Below, piece after piece: positions 1 to 7,712 of a stretch of 36,854 bases of DNA. The stretch covers positions 1-36,854 of the forward strand of contig DATCDK010000126.1 of the NCBI GenBank assembly GCA_036510735.1, in the 5' to 3' direction. Source of the stretch: PALSA-607 sp036510735. Lineage in GTDB: Bacteria; Actinomycetota; Actinomycetes; Acidothermales; Acidothermaceae. How positions within the stretch are numbered: the stretch's first letter is position 1; the number at the start of each line of letters is the position of its first letter. The notes below the pieces were generated by a model. The model searched no databases and was not told where the DNA came from. It was given only the letters and a program-made list of their open reading frames with translations. Both the position numbers and the translations under genes were made by a program.

Positions 1-1631
1 GCGGTGCACTGCCAGATCATGAACGCGCCGAGAGCGTCACGCCATGATGCGCCGGTGCTGCGGCGGAGCAAGGCGACTGCCCGAACCAGACCGAGCACCA
101 CCAGCAGCGGTATCGCGCCGATCAAGAATCCGGTCAACTTCCGAAACAAGAGTCCGCCACCGAACGCGATGTTCGCGCCACCAACGATGAGAAACAGGTA
201 AAACACCAGACCGAGCAGATCTCCGTACCACTGCACGGCACCAGACAGATACGCCCAGCGCTGTCCGGCCGTCATTTGGTTCTCGTCGTCGACGCGTCCC
301 GGCATCATCCAACGCCAATGCATGCGCAGGATTTGAATACCACCGAAGCACCACCGGAAGCGCTGCCCCTTCAACGCCTCCAAGGTCAGCGGCATGACGC
401 CCCGACCAAAAGACCGATCGATGTGCGCATCAGACCACCCGCTGCGAAGCAGTCGCAGGGACAGCTCGGCATCCTCCGTGATGCACCACTCGTCCCATCC
501 GCCGACGGCTTCCAGTGCGCGGCGACGGATCAGCCCCATAGTGCCGGCGAATATCGCGCCGCCGCGTTCGTTGCGGCTGGGCTGCGACACCGCAAAGAAA
601 TAGAGATACGAGAAGTAGAGCCGACGGTAGAACGGCGCGTGTTCCCAGTCGCGATAGTCCTGCGGTGTCTGGAGGAAACCGAGCTTCTCGTCTTCGAAGA
701 ATGGCGCGCACACGCGCAGGAACTGTGGGTCGACCTGGTAGTCCGCGTCGATGATGCCGATCAGTTCCGTTCGCGGATCGATCGAATGTTGCAGCGCGTA
801 ATTCAGTGCGCCCGACTTGTAGCCCGGCCAGTCCTCAAGATGAACGAACTTGACCTGGTTGTCCTGACACCATTGTTCGAGTGGGCGCCACAAGGTCTCG
901 TCGCCCGTGTTGTCGTCGATCGCAATGATCTCGTACGCCGGATAGTCCAGCGCCTTCAGCGATGTCAGGGTCTCAATAACCATGTCCGGCGGCTCGTAGT
1001 GTGCAGGCACATGCAGACTCACGAACGGGAAGTATGAGCGTTCGGGGTCCTGCGGGGACGTAACGCTCGCACGGCGCAGCCACCGCTCCCGCCCAATCGC
1101 GTCGCAGAGTTCCCACAGATAAGCACACCCGAGCAATGCAGCAAACACTTCGAGCAGCCACAGGATTACGCCGCCGACGGTGCCACCGGCGCCCAGATGA
1201 GATGCGAAGGTCCAATCGATCATGAAGACGAGATAGGCGGCGAACAAGAAGGTGGTCGCCGACCAACACACGTGCGCCCGGCCGCTCCATGGACGGGTCA
1301 GCGGCAACCATGCCACGCTGACGATGATGAGGCCAGCCACGCCCACCGCGACGTTACGACTTGTCACCCCGATGGCTAGGAGTGCACCTGCCACCACCGC
1401 GGCGAGTCCAGCGGTCATCAGCACGGCGAATACCATGCGACGCGTTGCCGGCCATGCACCTTCGACCGCACCTAGTCGCGGTGTCCGCACGAACAGCGCG
1501 ATCGTGGCTACAGGAACCGCGAACAAGCCAGCCAACAACAATGCTGCGATCAATCCGGTTCTCCCAGCACGTATCGATGGCGAGGCTTGAGTCGGCCGAC
1601 AAACTTCCGGCCCACGACGGACAGCGACCAT
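1..1631 (-). CDS. Processive GT2 glycosyltransferase, cellulose-synthase-like (3' end outside window)
   Basis: This is an open minus-strand frame of about 543 codons that runs off the left edge without a stop. It has N-terminal hydrophobic segments, then a GT2 catalytic domain: VSLHVPAHYEPP opens the nucleotide-sugar fold and is followed by IIAIDDNT, IIDADYQVDP (metal and UDP binding, about 762-727), ITEDAELSLRL (the TED catalytic-base motif) and QRFRW (the Q-x-x-R-W acceptor and processivity motif). Further membrane helices follow towards the edge. D, DxD, TED and QxxRW in this order, with flanking helices, are the signature of BcsA-like membrane synthases that build a beta-linked polysaccharide while exporting it; sugar and polymer cannot be read from the sequence. 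The start is taken as ATG at 1631, with GTG at 1685 as the alternative. It diverges from the acetyltransferase gene at 1787. A PilZ domain, if present, would lie outside the window. Confidence 0.85.
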   Translation of the reverse strand, partial: MVAVRRGPEVCRPTQASPSIRAGRTGLIAALLLAGLFAVPVATIALFVRTPRLGAVEGAWPATRRMVFAVLMTAGLAAVVAGALLAIGVTSRNVAVGVAGLIIVSVAWLPLTRPWSGRAHVCWSATTFLFAAYLVFMIDWTFASHLGAGGTVGGVILWLLEVFAALLGCAYLWELCDAIGRERWLRRASVTSPQDPERSYFPFVSLHVPAHYEPPDMVIETLTSLKALDYPAYEIIAIDDNTGDETLWRPLEQWCQDNQVKFVHLEDWPGYKSGALNYALQHSIDPRTELIGIIDADYQVDPQFLRVCAPFFEDEKLGFLQTPQDYRDWEHAPFYRRLYFSYLYFFAVSQPSRNERGGAIFAGTMGLIRRRALEAVGGWDEWCITEDAELSLRLLRSGWSDAHIDRSFGRGVMPLTLEALKGQRFRWCFGGIQILRMHWRWMMPGRVDDENQMTAGQRWAYLSGAVQWYGDLLGLVFYLFLIVGGANIAFGGGLLFRKLTGFLIGAIPLLVVLGLVRAVALLRRSTGASWRDALGAFMIWQCT

Positions 1632-1786
1632 GGCGTCGAACCACCATCGACCAATGCCAGATACCCGTGGGCTCTCGGGCCACACATCCGAAACGAGGGA
1701 TATCCGTTCCTTGAGCCGGCCGAGGGCCTCGCTTAACCGGAATAGCCTTCGCGCCGCGGACGTGCACCGGCGAGAATGTCTCCACG

Positions 1787-2464
1787 ATGACGATTCCTCG
1801 GTTCACCCCACGTGTCGATGCGCGACCAGTTGATACAAAGTGGCCGCAATTCCAATGGCCCCCACCGCGCGACATCGTGCTGCGCGGGAGGTGTGTCGAA
1901 CTCAAGCTGGCCGATCCCCGTCGCGACGCCGCTGAGTTGTTTGCCGCACTTGACCACGACGCCGTCTGGCAGCACGTGGCTGGCCGGCCGCGCGATGTGG
2001 CCGGTTACGAAGGAATTCTCAACCAAGCCGTGGACGCCGGGCGGTGGCCGTGGGTGGTGCGGCTGACCATCGACTACGGCGGCCTCGAAGCGGGCGCTGT
2101 CGTCGGTACGTCGTCGTACCTCGAGGTCTCGCCACGCGACGCGAGACTCGAGATCGGTTTTACGGCCTACACGCCCGCAGTCTGGGCTGGCGTTGTCAAC
2201 CCGGAGACGAAGCTACTGCTGCTCGGCTGTGCCTTCGAGACACTCAATGCCGGACGCGTCCAGTTGAAGACCGATGTGCGCAATGCACGTTCACAACAAG
2301 CGATCGCTCGGCTCGGTGCACAATACGAAGGCATCTTGCGGCGCTACCAGCGGCGATCCGACGATACGGTCCGCGACACCGTGCTCTTCTCGATGCTTGC
2401 GGACGAATGGCCCGCCGCTCGCGACGCACTCATGGCTCGCCTCGACGAGCTGCTCAGCCGCTAA
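1787..2464 (+). CDS. GNAT-family N-acetyltransferase (RimJ/RimL type)
   Basis: A 225-residue protein with the RimJ/RimL-type acetyltransferase layout. It has an N-terminal strand with LRGRCVELKLADP, a central region containing GAVVGTSSYLEVSPRDARLE followed by IGFTAYTP, and a C-terminal NARSQQAIARLGAQYEGIL, the segment that in this family packs near acetyl-CoA and lies just before the last strands (RRYQRRSDDTVRDTVLFSML). Members acetylate N-terminal amines of ribosomal proteins, amino acids, antibiotics or small amines; the substrate cannot be predicted here. The 155-bp gap to the divergent glycosyltransferase probably holds both promoters. The gene ends 6 bp before the 3' end of the convergent broken dehydratase. 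The start at ATG 1787 fits the family length (about 190-225 residues), but no strong ribosome-binding site is evident. Confidence 0.85.
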   Translation: MTIPRFTPRVDARPVDTKWPQFQWPPPRDIVLRGRCVELKLADPRRDAAELFAALDHDAVWQHVAGRPRDVAGYEGILNQAVDAGRWPWVVRLTIDYGGLEAGAVVGTSSYLEVSPRDARLEIGFTAYTPAVWAGVVNPETKLLLLGCAFETLNAGRVQLKTDVRNARSQQAIARLGAQYEGILRRYQRRSDDTVRDTVLFSMLADEWPAARDALMARLDELLSR

Positions 2465-2470
2465 CAACCA

Positions 2471-3254
2471 TCACGCAGCGGGCGTCTGGCCTGCCAAAAT
2501 TTGTGCGAGCAGCGGGGTGTCGATGTTGCCACCGCTCTGTATCACCGCAACGCGACGTCCGCGAGCAATAGACCGTTCCGACAACAGACCGGCCAATGCG
2601 ATGGCGCCGGCCGGTTCTGCGACATTGTGCGTCGTCGACAACAGCAACCGAACGGCGTCCGCGCAGCTGTCTTCGCTGACTTGCAGGATCCGTGCGGCGC
2701 CGGCGTTGATGACGTCGATAGCGGTTGCATCGGGCACTCGGGTCGCGACGCCGTCGATGAAGGTGTGCGCCGACTCGGTCGTCACGAGCGCGCCAGCAGC
2801 AAAGGACAACGCCGTTGCGGGTGCCCTCTGCGCCACCACGCCGACGATCTCAGTCTGTAGCCCGAGTAAGTCGCGGACGCCGATCAAGCCACTGATGCCG
2901 GTGCCCATGCCAACCCCGACGTAGACCGAATCGAGATTGCTTACGGCCTCGAAGAGTTCACGTGCGTACGTCGCGGCACCGAGTACTAGATCGGCGTGGT
3001 AGGGCGGTACCAGTTCGAGACCGCGTTCCGCCGCGAGCTCGATCGAGTACTCCCGGGATGCCTGAAAATCGTGGCCATGTTCGATGACCTCAACACCCAA
3101 GGCGCGCATCGCGACGTTCTTGCCCGGACTGTTGCCATGTGGCAGCACGACCGACCTCCGCGCCGAGCAGCGGCCACGCGTATTGGGGCGTCGGTGGTAC
3201 CCATCGACCCACGAGTTCGGTCGCGTACGCCAACTCATCAGCACTGAAGGACAT
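2471..3254 (-). pseudogene. Threonine dehydratase remnant with internal deletion and frameshift
   Basis: Two pieces of one fold-type II PLP enzyme lie in different frames. The 5' piece starts at ATG 3254 and reads MSFSADELAYATELVGRWVP then PTPQYAWPLLGAEVG, the usual start of this threonine dehydratase subfamily. Near 3150-3165 the similarity jumps to another frame reading VVLPHGNSPGKNVAMRALG and continues to the normal C-terminus with the PLP-phosphate loop (GVGMGTGISGL) and SGGNID, ending at 2471. Roughly 55-60 residues are missing, including the family segments that carry the Schiff-base lysine (A/S-F-K-x-R-G) and the S/R-G-N-H-G substrate loop. An intact reading of the longer frame alone (from 3292) has an unrelated N-terminus and no catalytic lysine. 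I infer an inactive gene; an assembly or sequencing deletion is the alternative. Confidence 0.8.
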
Positions 3255-3296
3255 GTCGGCAGTCTCGCATCCACGTTGCGGCTTACGCTCACGGTT

Positions 3297-4058
3297 ATGT
3301 CGGACGCCGATCAGTTGCGGCTACCACCAAGTCCTGAGCTGGTGGCCCGGGCACGCGCCTATCGCGAGTCGGGTGGCTCTCCGGCGCCCGCGAAGGCCTC
3401 TGCGACAGTGATCCTCTTGCGCGACGGAGCGCAACAGCTCGAGGTCTTCATGATCCGACGCCACATGGGAATGCTCTTCGCCGGTGGCATGTATGTCTTT
3501 CCGGGCGGTGTGGTGGATGCCGCCGACCATGTTGGCCGCGACCACGAGCAAGCCCACGCGTTCGCGGCCATTAGGGAGACGTTCGAGGAGTGCGGGGTCT
3601 TGCTGGCATCGCGTGCGAACCTAGACCCCACCAAACTGGAGGCAGACCGGCTCGCCCTGATCGAGCATCGCGCCACGTTTGATGAGGTCCTCGCCCGCCA
3701 CGGTGCGGTGGCGCAGCCACAACTCCTGCGACCGTGGTCGCGCTGGATCACCCCCGACTTCGAGCCGCGCCGCTACGACACGTATTTCTATGTCGCCATC
3801 GCACCTGCGCAAGACGCGCGTTTCGTCGGCGGGGAGGCAGACGCCGCGCAGTGGGTCGCGCCAGAATTCGCAGTGGGCGCGCAAAAAAGCGGTGACTGGT
3901 TGCTCATGCCACCCACCGAGTGGACACTCCGCGAGCTCTCGACGTTCACGTCCGCGGCAGATGTATTCGCCGCCGGCAATGTCCGCGACCTCACCCCGGT
4001 GCAGGTGCGCATCGACCTCGAGTCCGAGCCGCCGCGTTGGGTGGTCATTGACACATGA
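3297..4058 (+). CDS. NUDIX hydrolase, NUDT19/acyl-CoA-diphosphatase-like
   Basis: A 253-residue protein starting at ATG 3297 (the open frame extends further upstream, but that part overlaps the divergent dehydratase and does not look like protein). The core reads ATVILLRDG, MFVFPGG-like MYVFPGGVVDAAD, then IRETFEECGVLL. The distance between GG and REtfEEcG is longer than in the classical 23-residue NUDIX box, as in the NUDT19-type subgroup that cleaves CoA derivatives or related diphosphates. WITPDFEPRRYDTYFYVA and WLLMPPTEWTLREL are also typical of this subgroup. Its stop overlaps the start of the metallo-beta-lactamase gene by 4 bases (ATGA), so the two are probably translated together. The exact substrate is unknown. 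Confidence 0.85.
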   Translation: MSDADQLRLPPSPELVARARAYRESGGSPAPAKASATVILLRDGAQQLEVFMIRRHMGMLFAGGMYVFPGGVVDAADHVGRDHEQAHAFAAIRETFEECGVLLASRANLDPTKLEADRLALIEHRATFDEVLARHGAVAQPQLLRPWSRWITPDFEPRRYDTYFYVAIAPAQDARFVGGEADAAQWVAPEFAVGAQKSGDWLLMPPTEWTLRELSTFTSAADVFAAGNVRDLTPVQVRIDLESEPPRWVVIDT

Positions 4059-4876
4059 CGACCGCCCTGAGCCCCGAGCACCCCACCGCCCGAGCGTTCT
4101 TGGTGCGGGCCAACAACCCTTCGCCGATGACGCTCGAGGGCACCAACACGTGGGTGCTCGTCGAGCCCGGCGGCGATCAGGCGATCGTCGTCGATCCTGG
4201 CCCGGACGACGGGAGGCACCGCGACGCGATCATGGGGGCGGTCGAGGCGGCCGGCGCGAACCAGGTCGCGCTTATCGTGCTGACTCACGGTCACGCCGAC
4301 CACTCCGAGGGCGCGCCCGCGCTCTCCCAAGTGGCCGCCGCCCCAGTCCGCGCAATCGCGCCAATGCATTGCTCCCAAGGCCAGCAGCCGCTGTCGGACG
4401 GTGAGCGGCTCCGGATCGGTGGCCTGCACCTCGACGTCATCGCAACGCCGGGCCACACGGCCGACTCCGCCTGCTTCGTCATCGACGCCGACGCCGACGC
4501 CGCGTTACTCACCGGCGACACGATTCTCGGCAGCGGCAGCACCGTTGTCGCACGACCCGACGGGGTACTCGCCGACTACCTCGCGAGCTTGCGTCGACTA
4601 CACGCACTCGTCGACGAACGGCAACTTCTCGCCGTCCTGCCTGGGCATGGTCCTGTCATTGACGACCCCGCGGCCAAGATCGACGCCTACCTGCAGCATC
4701 GCGAAGAGCGCCTTCAGCAAGTGCGAGCCGCGGCTATGACCAGCGATACGGTCGATGAGGTACTGCGAGTGGTCTACGGCGACGTCGTGCCGGAACTGCA
4801 ATTCGCAGCGCGGTGGTCGTTGTTGGCCCAGCTCGACTATCTGCGCGACGAGGGCGTCAGCGTGCCCGCCGAGTGA
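4055..4876 (+). CDS. Metallo-beta-lactamase-fold hydrolase, LACTB2-like (Rv3677c-type)
   Basis: A 273-residue MBL-fold protein with the metal-ligand motifs in order: LTHGHADHSEG (HxHxDH), TPGHTADS (third histidine), LTGDTILG (bridging aspartate) and LPGHGPVID (last histidine), followed by a C-terminal helical part (QHREERLQQV, then SLLAQLDYLRDEGV) typical of the LACTB2/glyoxalase-II-like branch. The beginning, RANNPSPMTLEGTNTWVLV, is also characteristic. The family includes nucleases and thioesterase-like hydrolases; the position beside crp and nth is the same as for Rv3677c in mycobacteria, where the function is not established to my knowledge. It is coupled to the NUDIX gene (4-base overlap), and its 3' end overlaps the convergent crp gene by 20 bases. 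Confidence 0.88.
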   Translation: MTTALSPEHPTARAFLVRANNPSPMTLEGTNTWVLVEPGGDQAIVVDPGPDDGRHRDAIMGAVEAAGANQVALIVLTHGHADHSEGAPALSQVAAAPVRAIAPMHCSQGQQPLSDGERLRIGGLHLDVIATPGHTADSACFVIDADADAALLTGDTILGSGSTVVARPDGVLADYLASLRRLHALVDERQLLAVLPGHGPVIDDPAAKIDAYLQHREERLQQVRAAAMTSDTVDEVLRVVYGDVVPELQFAARWSLLAQLDYLRDEGVSVPAE

Positions 4877-5531
4877 GCCCTTCGACGTCGCGGATCACAA
4901 CCGCGCGCGACTCGATACGGATCCACCCGCGCGCGCTGAAGTCGGCCAGCGCCTTGTTGACCGTCTCACGCGAGGCGCCGACAAGTTGCGCGAGTTCTTC
5001 TTGCGTGAGGTCATGCGCGACGTGGATGCCATCGCTGCTCGGCTGGCCGAACCGCTCGGCCAGACCGAGCAGGGCTTTCGCCACTCGTGACGGTACGTCG
5101 CTGAAGACGAGGTCGGCCAGGACGTCGTTGGTGCGACGAAGCCGCTGCGCCAACGCTTGCAAGAGTTGGACGGCGACATCAGGCCGCCCGGTGATCCAGG
5201 GCCGCAGTTCTTCATGGGCGAGGGACGCGAGCACCGTGTCGGTCAACGCCACGGCACCAGCAGTGCGTGGTTTGGGATCGAACAGCGACAGTTCGCCGAA
5301 CATCTCGCCGGGTCCGAGGACCGCCTGCAAATTCTCCCGGCCGTCCGGGGCCGTGCGGGCCAGCTTCACCTTGCCCTCGATGACTGCGAACAGCTTGGTG
5401 CCAGGGTCGCCCTCGTCGAAGATGACGTCGCCCCGTGAGAAGTTCTCGCGGCGCATCGCGACCCGTAGCGCCACGTTGGCGTCGTCGTCGAGCGCGGCAA
5501 ACAGGGGGAGCTTGCTCAGCACATCGTCCAC
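4857..5531 (-). CDS. crp: Crp/Fnr-family cAMP-responsive regulator
   Basis: A 224-residue Crp homologue. Residues 1-110 form the cyclic-nucleotide domain, with the phosphate-binding cassette GEMFGELSLFDPKPRT (GE at 79-80, R89 and T90 positioned to hold cAMP phosphate). A long dimer helix covers about 113-145 (ending VFSDVPSRVAKALLGLAERF). The winged helix-turn-helix has TQEELAQLVGASRETVNKA at about 176-194, the recognition helix containing the R-E-T-x-N-K pattern typical of Crp. It binds operators as a dimer and controls carbon, respiration and stress genes. The start is GTG at 5531. Just upstream lies GTGA-N3-TCAC (5535-5545) overlapping a possible -10 element TAGTGT (5549-5544), which would give an almost leaderless mRNA. 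The upstream neighbour, 73 bp away on the same strand, is the RsiG-like gene. Confidence 0.93.
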   Translation of the reverse strand: MDDVLSKLPLFAALDDDANVALRVAMRRENFSRGDVIFDEGDPGTKLFAVIEGKVKLARTAPDGRENLQAVLGPGEMFGELSLFDPKPRTAGAVALTDTVLASLAHEELRPWITGRPDVAVQLLQALAQRLRRTNDVLADLVFSDVPSRVAKALLGLAERFGQPSSDGIHVAHDLTQEELAQLVGASRETVNKALADFSARGWIRIESRAVVIRDVEGLTRRAR

Positions 5532-5534
5532 GCG

Positions 5535-5545
5535 GTGATTCTCAC
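5535..5545 (-). promoter_or_regulatory. Short palindrome at the crp start, possible operator
   Basis: GTGA-TTC-TCAC lies 4 bases upstream of the crp GTG codon and overlaps a possible -10 box (5544-5549). The half-sites resemble Crp half-sites (TGTGA/TCACA), but the spacer is 3 instead of 6 bases, so autoregulation is only a possibility. Confidence 0.25.
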
Positions 5546-5604
5546 ACTATTTCGAGCCGAAGGCTGCGACGGTGTGGGGTGGCGCGGATGGTCGTCGGCG
5601 GAGG

Positions 5605-6147
5605 CTAGCGGCGTTCGGCGAGTGCGCGCCGGCTCGCGGCTTCCTTCTGGTCGGCCGGGAGTGCGAGCAGGCACAGGCCCGGGTCCTCGCGGTAGCGCGC
5701 GATCAGTTCGTCGGTCGAACCGGTGATGCGGCGGTGCAAGGCATTGCGGTACGCCGACAGCTGGGCTTCGGCGGTGGCCAGGTCACGCGCCAGGATCTCG
5801 TTGTGGGCGGGGTCGGCGTCGCGCGGCTCCCGTTCCCAGAGCGAGGCAAGGTCGGGCAGCGGCGGCACGTCTTCGATCGGCAAGATGGTGACGAGCGCCC
5901 CACGGCTGCTGGTGAGGTGGGCGTCGGCCAGCACGTTGCGCAAATTGTCGACTCGGGCTGCGCCGGTCTCGCCGGCCCTGACGACGTCGAGCCTGGCTTG
6001 GATGATGCGCCGCCAGTAGGAGACTCGGTTCTCTTCCTCGGCCAACGCCGCGCGGTAGTTGCGCAGGTCCCCGATGGAGAGGTGGTCAAAGTCGGTACTG
6101 CGCTCAGGAGTGCGGCGAGTGCCTGATTGGCTGCTCCCGGCGCTCAA
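5605..6147 (-). CDS. rsiG: RsiG-like c-di-GMP-dependent anti-sigma factor
   Basis: A 180-residue, mostly helical protein. Residues 39-54 (ENRVSYWRRIIQARLD) match the RsiG c-di-GMP signature E-x3-S-x2-R-x3-Q-x3-D exactly. In Streptomyces RsiG the signature occurs twice, on two helices of a coiled coil, and c-di-GMP-loaded RsiG holds the sigma factor WhiG. Here the second copy (E127, S131, R134, H138, T142) keeps E, S and R but has H for Q and T for D. The conserved tail DELIARYREDPGLCLLALP also fits RsiG homologues. The start is TTG at 6147, preceded by a G-rich stretch that could serve as a ribosome-binding site. crp follows 73 bp downstream on the same strand, so the two may be co-transcribed. 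No whiG gene is in the window; WhiG as partner is inferred. Confidence 0.82.
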   Translation of the reverse strand: MSAGSSQSGTRRTPERSTDFDHLSIGDLRNYRAALAEEENRVSYWRRIIQARLDVVRAGETGAARVDNLRNVLADAHLTSSRGALVTILPIEDVPPLPDLASLWEREPRDADPAHNEILARDLATAEAQLSAYRNALHRRITGSTDELIARYREDPGLCLLALPADQKEAASRRALAERR

Positions 6148-6176
6148 GGCGACCCCGTCCCGTTTCTTGTGTGTGG

Positions 6177-6249
6177 CTGGCTACACGTCATCCCTGGCTA
6201 CACGGCATCCCTGGCTACACGGCCTGGCTACACGTCATCCCTGGCTACA
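6177..6249. repeat. 17-bp tandem repeat, about 4.3 copies
   Basis: Units of CTGGCTACACGTCATCC at 6177-6193, 6194-6210 (one change, T to G), a 13-bp truncated unit at 6211-6223, a full unit at 6224-6240 and a partial one at 6241-6249. The array lies between the divergent RsiG-like gene (start 6147) and nth (start 6337), so it could influence either promoter. There are no spacers between units, so it is not a CRISPR array, and no conserved reading frame covers it. Confidence 0.9.
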
Positions 6250-6336
6250 AGGGCGCATCGGCCGGTCCGGCGCGGGCCTTGAGGCCTTGCGGACCGGGGT
6301 CACCCGGGTGGCCGCTCCGGTCACCCGTCCAGTCGA

Positions 6337-7092
6337 ATGGCAGTCCCCGTGATTAGGCTCGACGTCGTGGCGCGGCGGAAGATCGAGCAGGAATCGCCGC
6401 TTGCGCTTGTCCGGCGCGCGCGCACGATCAACCGCGAGCTGACGCTGCTGTATCCCGACGCGCACATCGAGCTCGACTTCAGCAACCCGCTCGAGTTGCT
6501 GGTCGCGACGATCCTTTCCGCCCAATGCACGGACAAGCGGGTGAACATGGTCACCCCTGTGTTGTTCGCCAAGTACTCGACCGCCGCCGACTATGCAGGC
6601 GCCGATCGCGGCGAGATGGAAGCGATCATCATGTCGACCGGGTTCTTCCGCGCGAAGACCACCTCGATCATCGGCATGGCTCAGGCCGTCTGCGAGCGGT
6701 TCAGAGGCGAGGTGCCGCGGCGCCTGAAAGACCTCGTGACGCTGCCCGGCGTCGGCCGCAAGACCGCGAACGTCGTGCTCGGCAACGCGTTCGGCATCCC
6801 CGGGCTGACCGTCGACACCCACATGCTTCGCCTGTCGACTCGCTTTGGCTGGACGACGAACTCTGACCCGGTCAAGGTCGAACAAGACATCGCGGCGCTG
6901 ATCCCGCGCAAAGAGTGGACGCTGCTGTCGCATCGGGTCATCTGGCATGGACGTCGGGTGTGTCACGCCCGTAAGCCCGCGTGCGGTGCGTGCGGGCTGG
7001 CCCGGTGGTGCCCGTCGTTCGGCATCGGTCCGACCGATGAGGCGACCGCGCGCAAGCTGGTGAAGACCGGCCCGGTCGATACGCTGTTGTGA
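6337..7092 (+). CDS. nth: Endonuclease III (base-excision DNA glycosylase/AP lyase)
   Basis: A 251-residue protein that removes oxidised pyrimidines and nicks the abasic strand. The helix-hairpin-helix LPGVGRKTANVVL carries the catalytic lysine K142, the catalytic aspartate is D160 in VDTHMLRL, and the [4Fe-4S] cluster is bound by C209-x6-C216-x2-C219-x5-C225. LVATILSAQCTDKRVN is the usual N-terminal core. Similarity to mycobacterial Nth is clear through ERKEWTLLSHRVI-like and GRRVCHARKPACGACG segments. ATG 6337 is the longest start; GTG 6367 is an alternative, and neither has a strong ribosome-binding site. The downstream thioredoxin-like gene overlaps by 4 bases (GTGA), the same nth-tlpA-nudix-marP order as in mycobacteria (Rv3674c-Rv3671c). 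Confidence 0.95.
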   Translation: MAVPVIRLDVVARRKIEQESPLALVRRARTINRELTLLYPDAHIELDFSNPLELLVATILSAQCTDKRVNMVTPVLFAKYSTAADYAGADRGEMEAIIMSTGFFRAKTTSIIGMAQAVCERFRGEVPRRLKDLVTLPGVGRKTANVVLGNAFGIPGLTVDTHMLRLSTRFGWTTNSDPVKVEQDIAALIPRKEWTLLSHRVIWHGRRVCHARKPACGACGLARWCPSFGIGPTDEATARKLVKTGPVDTLL

Positions 7093-7712
7093 GCGGCATC
7101 AAGCGGCGGGCGTGGTTGACCGCGCTCGGTGTCGTCGTCCTCGTCGTCGTTGCATTGCTGGTGAATCGCGCGACGGCTAAACACAACAACTCCACGCCAC
7201 TGCGCGCATCGCTCATCGCTGCGGCCCACTTGCCGGACTGCCCAGTCGCGGCCGGTACCGGTACGGTCGCCGCCGGGCTGCCTTCGTACACATTTCCGTG
7301 CCTGGGCAACGGTCCGAAGGTCGACCTCGCGAAGCTTCGCGGCCCGCTGGTGATCAACATCTGGGCCGGTCCGTGCACCGAGTGCAAGGTCGAGGCGCCG
7401 CAGATGCGGTCGTTTGCCACGGCGGCTGCGGGCAAGGTTGCCGTGCTCGGCATCGTCGACGGCGCCTACAACGGTAGTGAGACGTGGGATGACGCCCTCG
7501 ATGCCTCGCACGGGCTCGGCCTGACCTACCCCTCGGTCTGGGACGCCAACGGCAAGTTCGTGCAGTACTTGCGAGTCCCCGGCATTCCGGTCTCGATCTT
7601 CGTCGACGCGTCGGGCGCGGTGACCCACGCCAAGATCGGCGTGCTGGCTCCTGGCGAGCTCGCGAAGTTGTCGGCGCAGTACTTAGGCGTCACGGTGACG
7701 GACACCGCGTGA
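7089..7712 (+). CDS. Membrane-anchored TlpA-like thioredoxin with CTEC active site
   Basis: A 207-residue protein with a short basic N-terminus and one membrane helix (about 9-25, LTALGVVVLVVVALLV), so the thioredoxin domain should lie outside the membrane. The active site reads WAGPCTECKVEAP, preserving W-A-x2-C-x2-C-x2-E-x-P but with Thr-Glu between the cysteines instead of the common Gly/Ala-Pro. The cis-proline loop is GIPVSIFVD. TlpA/ResA-type proteins reduce or oxidise extracytoplasmic disulfides, for example in cytochrome c maturation. It corresponds by position to Rv3673c. It overlaps both neighbours by 4 bases (nth and the CoA pyrophosphatase), so a polycistronic mRNA is very likely. 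The exact client protein is unknown; MarP, which carries two suitably placed cysteines, lies two genes downstream. Confidence 0.87.
   Translation: MSGIKRRAWLTALGVVVLVVVALLVNRATAKHNNSTPLRASLIAAAHLPDCPVAAGTGTVAAGLPSYTFPCLGNGPKVDLAKLRGPLVINIWAGPCTECKVEAPQMRSFATAAAGKVAVLGIVDGAYNGSETWDDALDASHGLGLTYPSVWDANGKFVQYLRVPGIPVSIFVDASGAVTHAKIGVLAPGELAKLSAQYLGVTVTDTA

Noticed and set aside
276..1037. Plus-strand open frame of 253 residues
   Set aside because: Antisense shadow of the glycosyltransferase, whose GT2 motifs on the minus strand are unambiguous.
2471..3292. Intact 273-residue threonine dehydratase from a start at 3292
   Set aside because: The first 45 or so residues are unlike the family and the real N-terminus is found in another frame; the catalytic lysine region is absent.
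3084..3296. N-terminal extension of the NUDIX protein
   Set aside because: It overlaps the divergent dehydratase, does not look like a domain, and ATG 3297 gives the normal length.
6177..6249. CRISPR-like array
   Set aside because: Units are contiguous 17-mers without spacers, and no cas genes are present.
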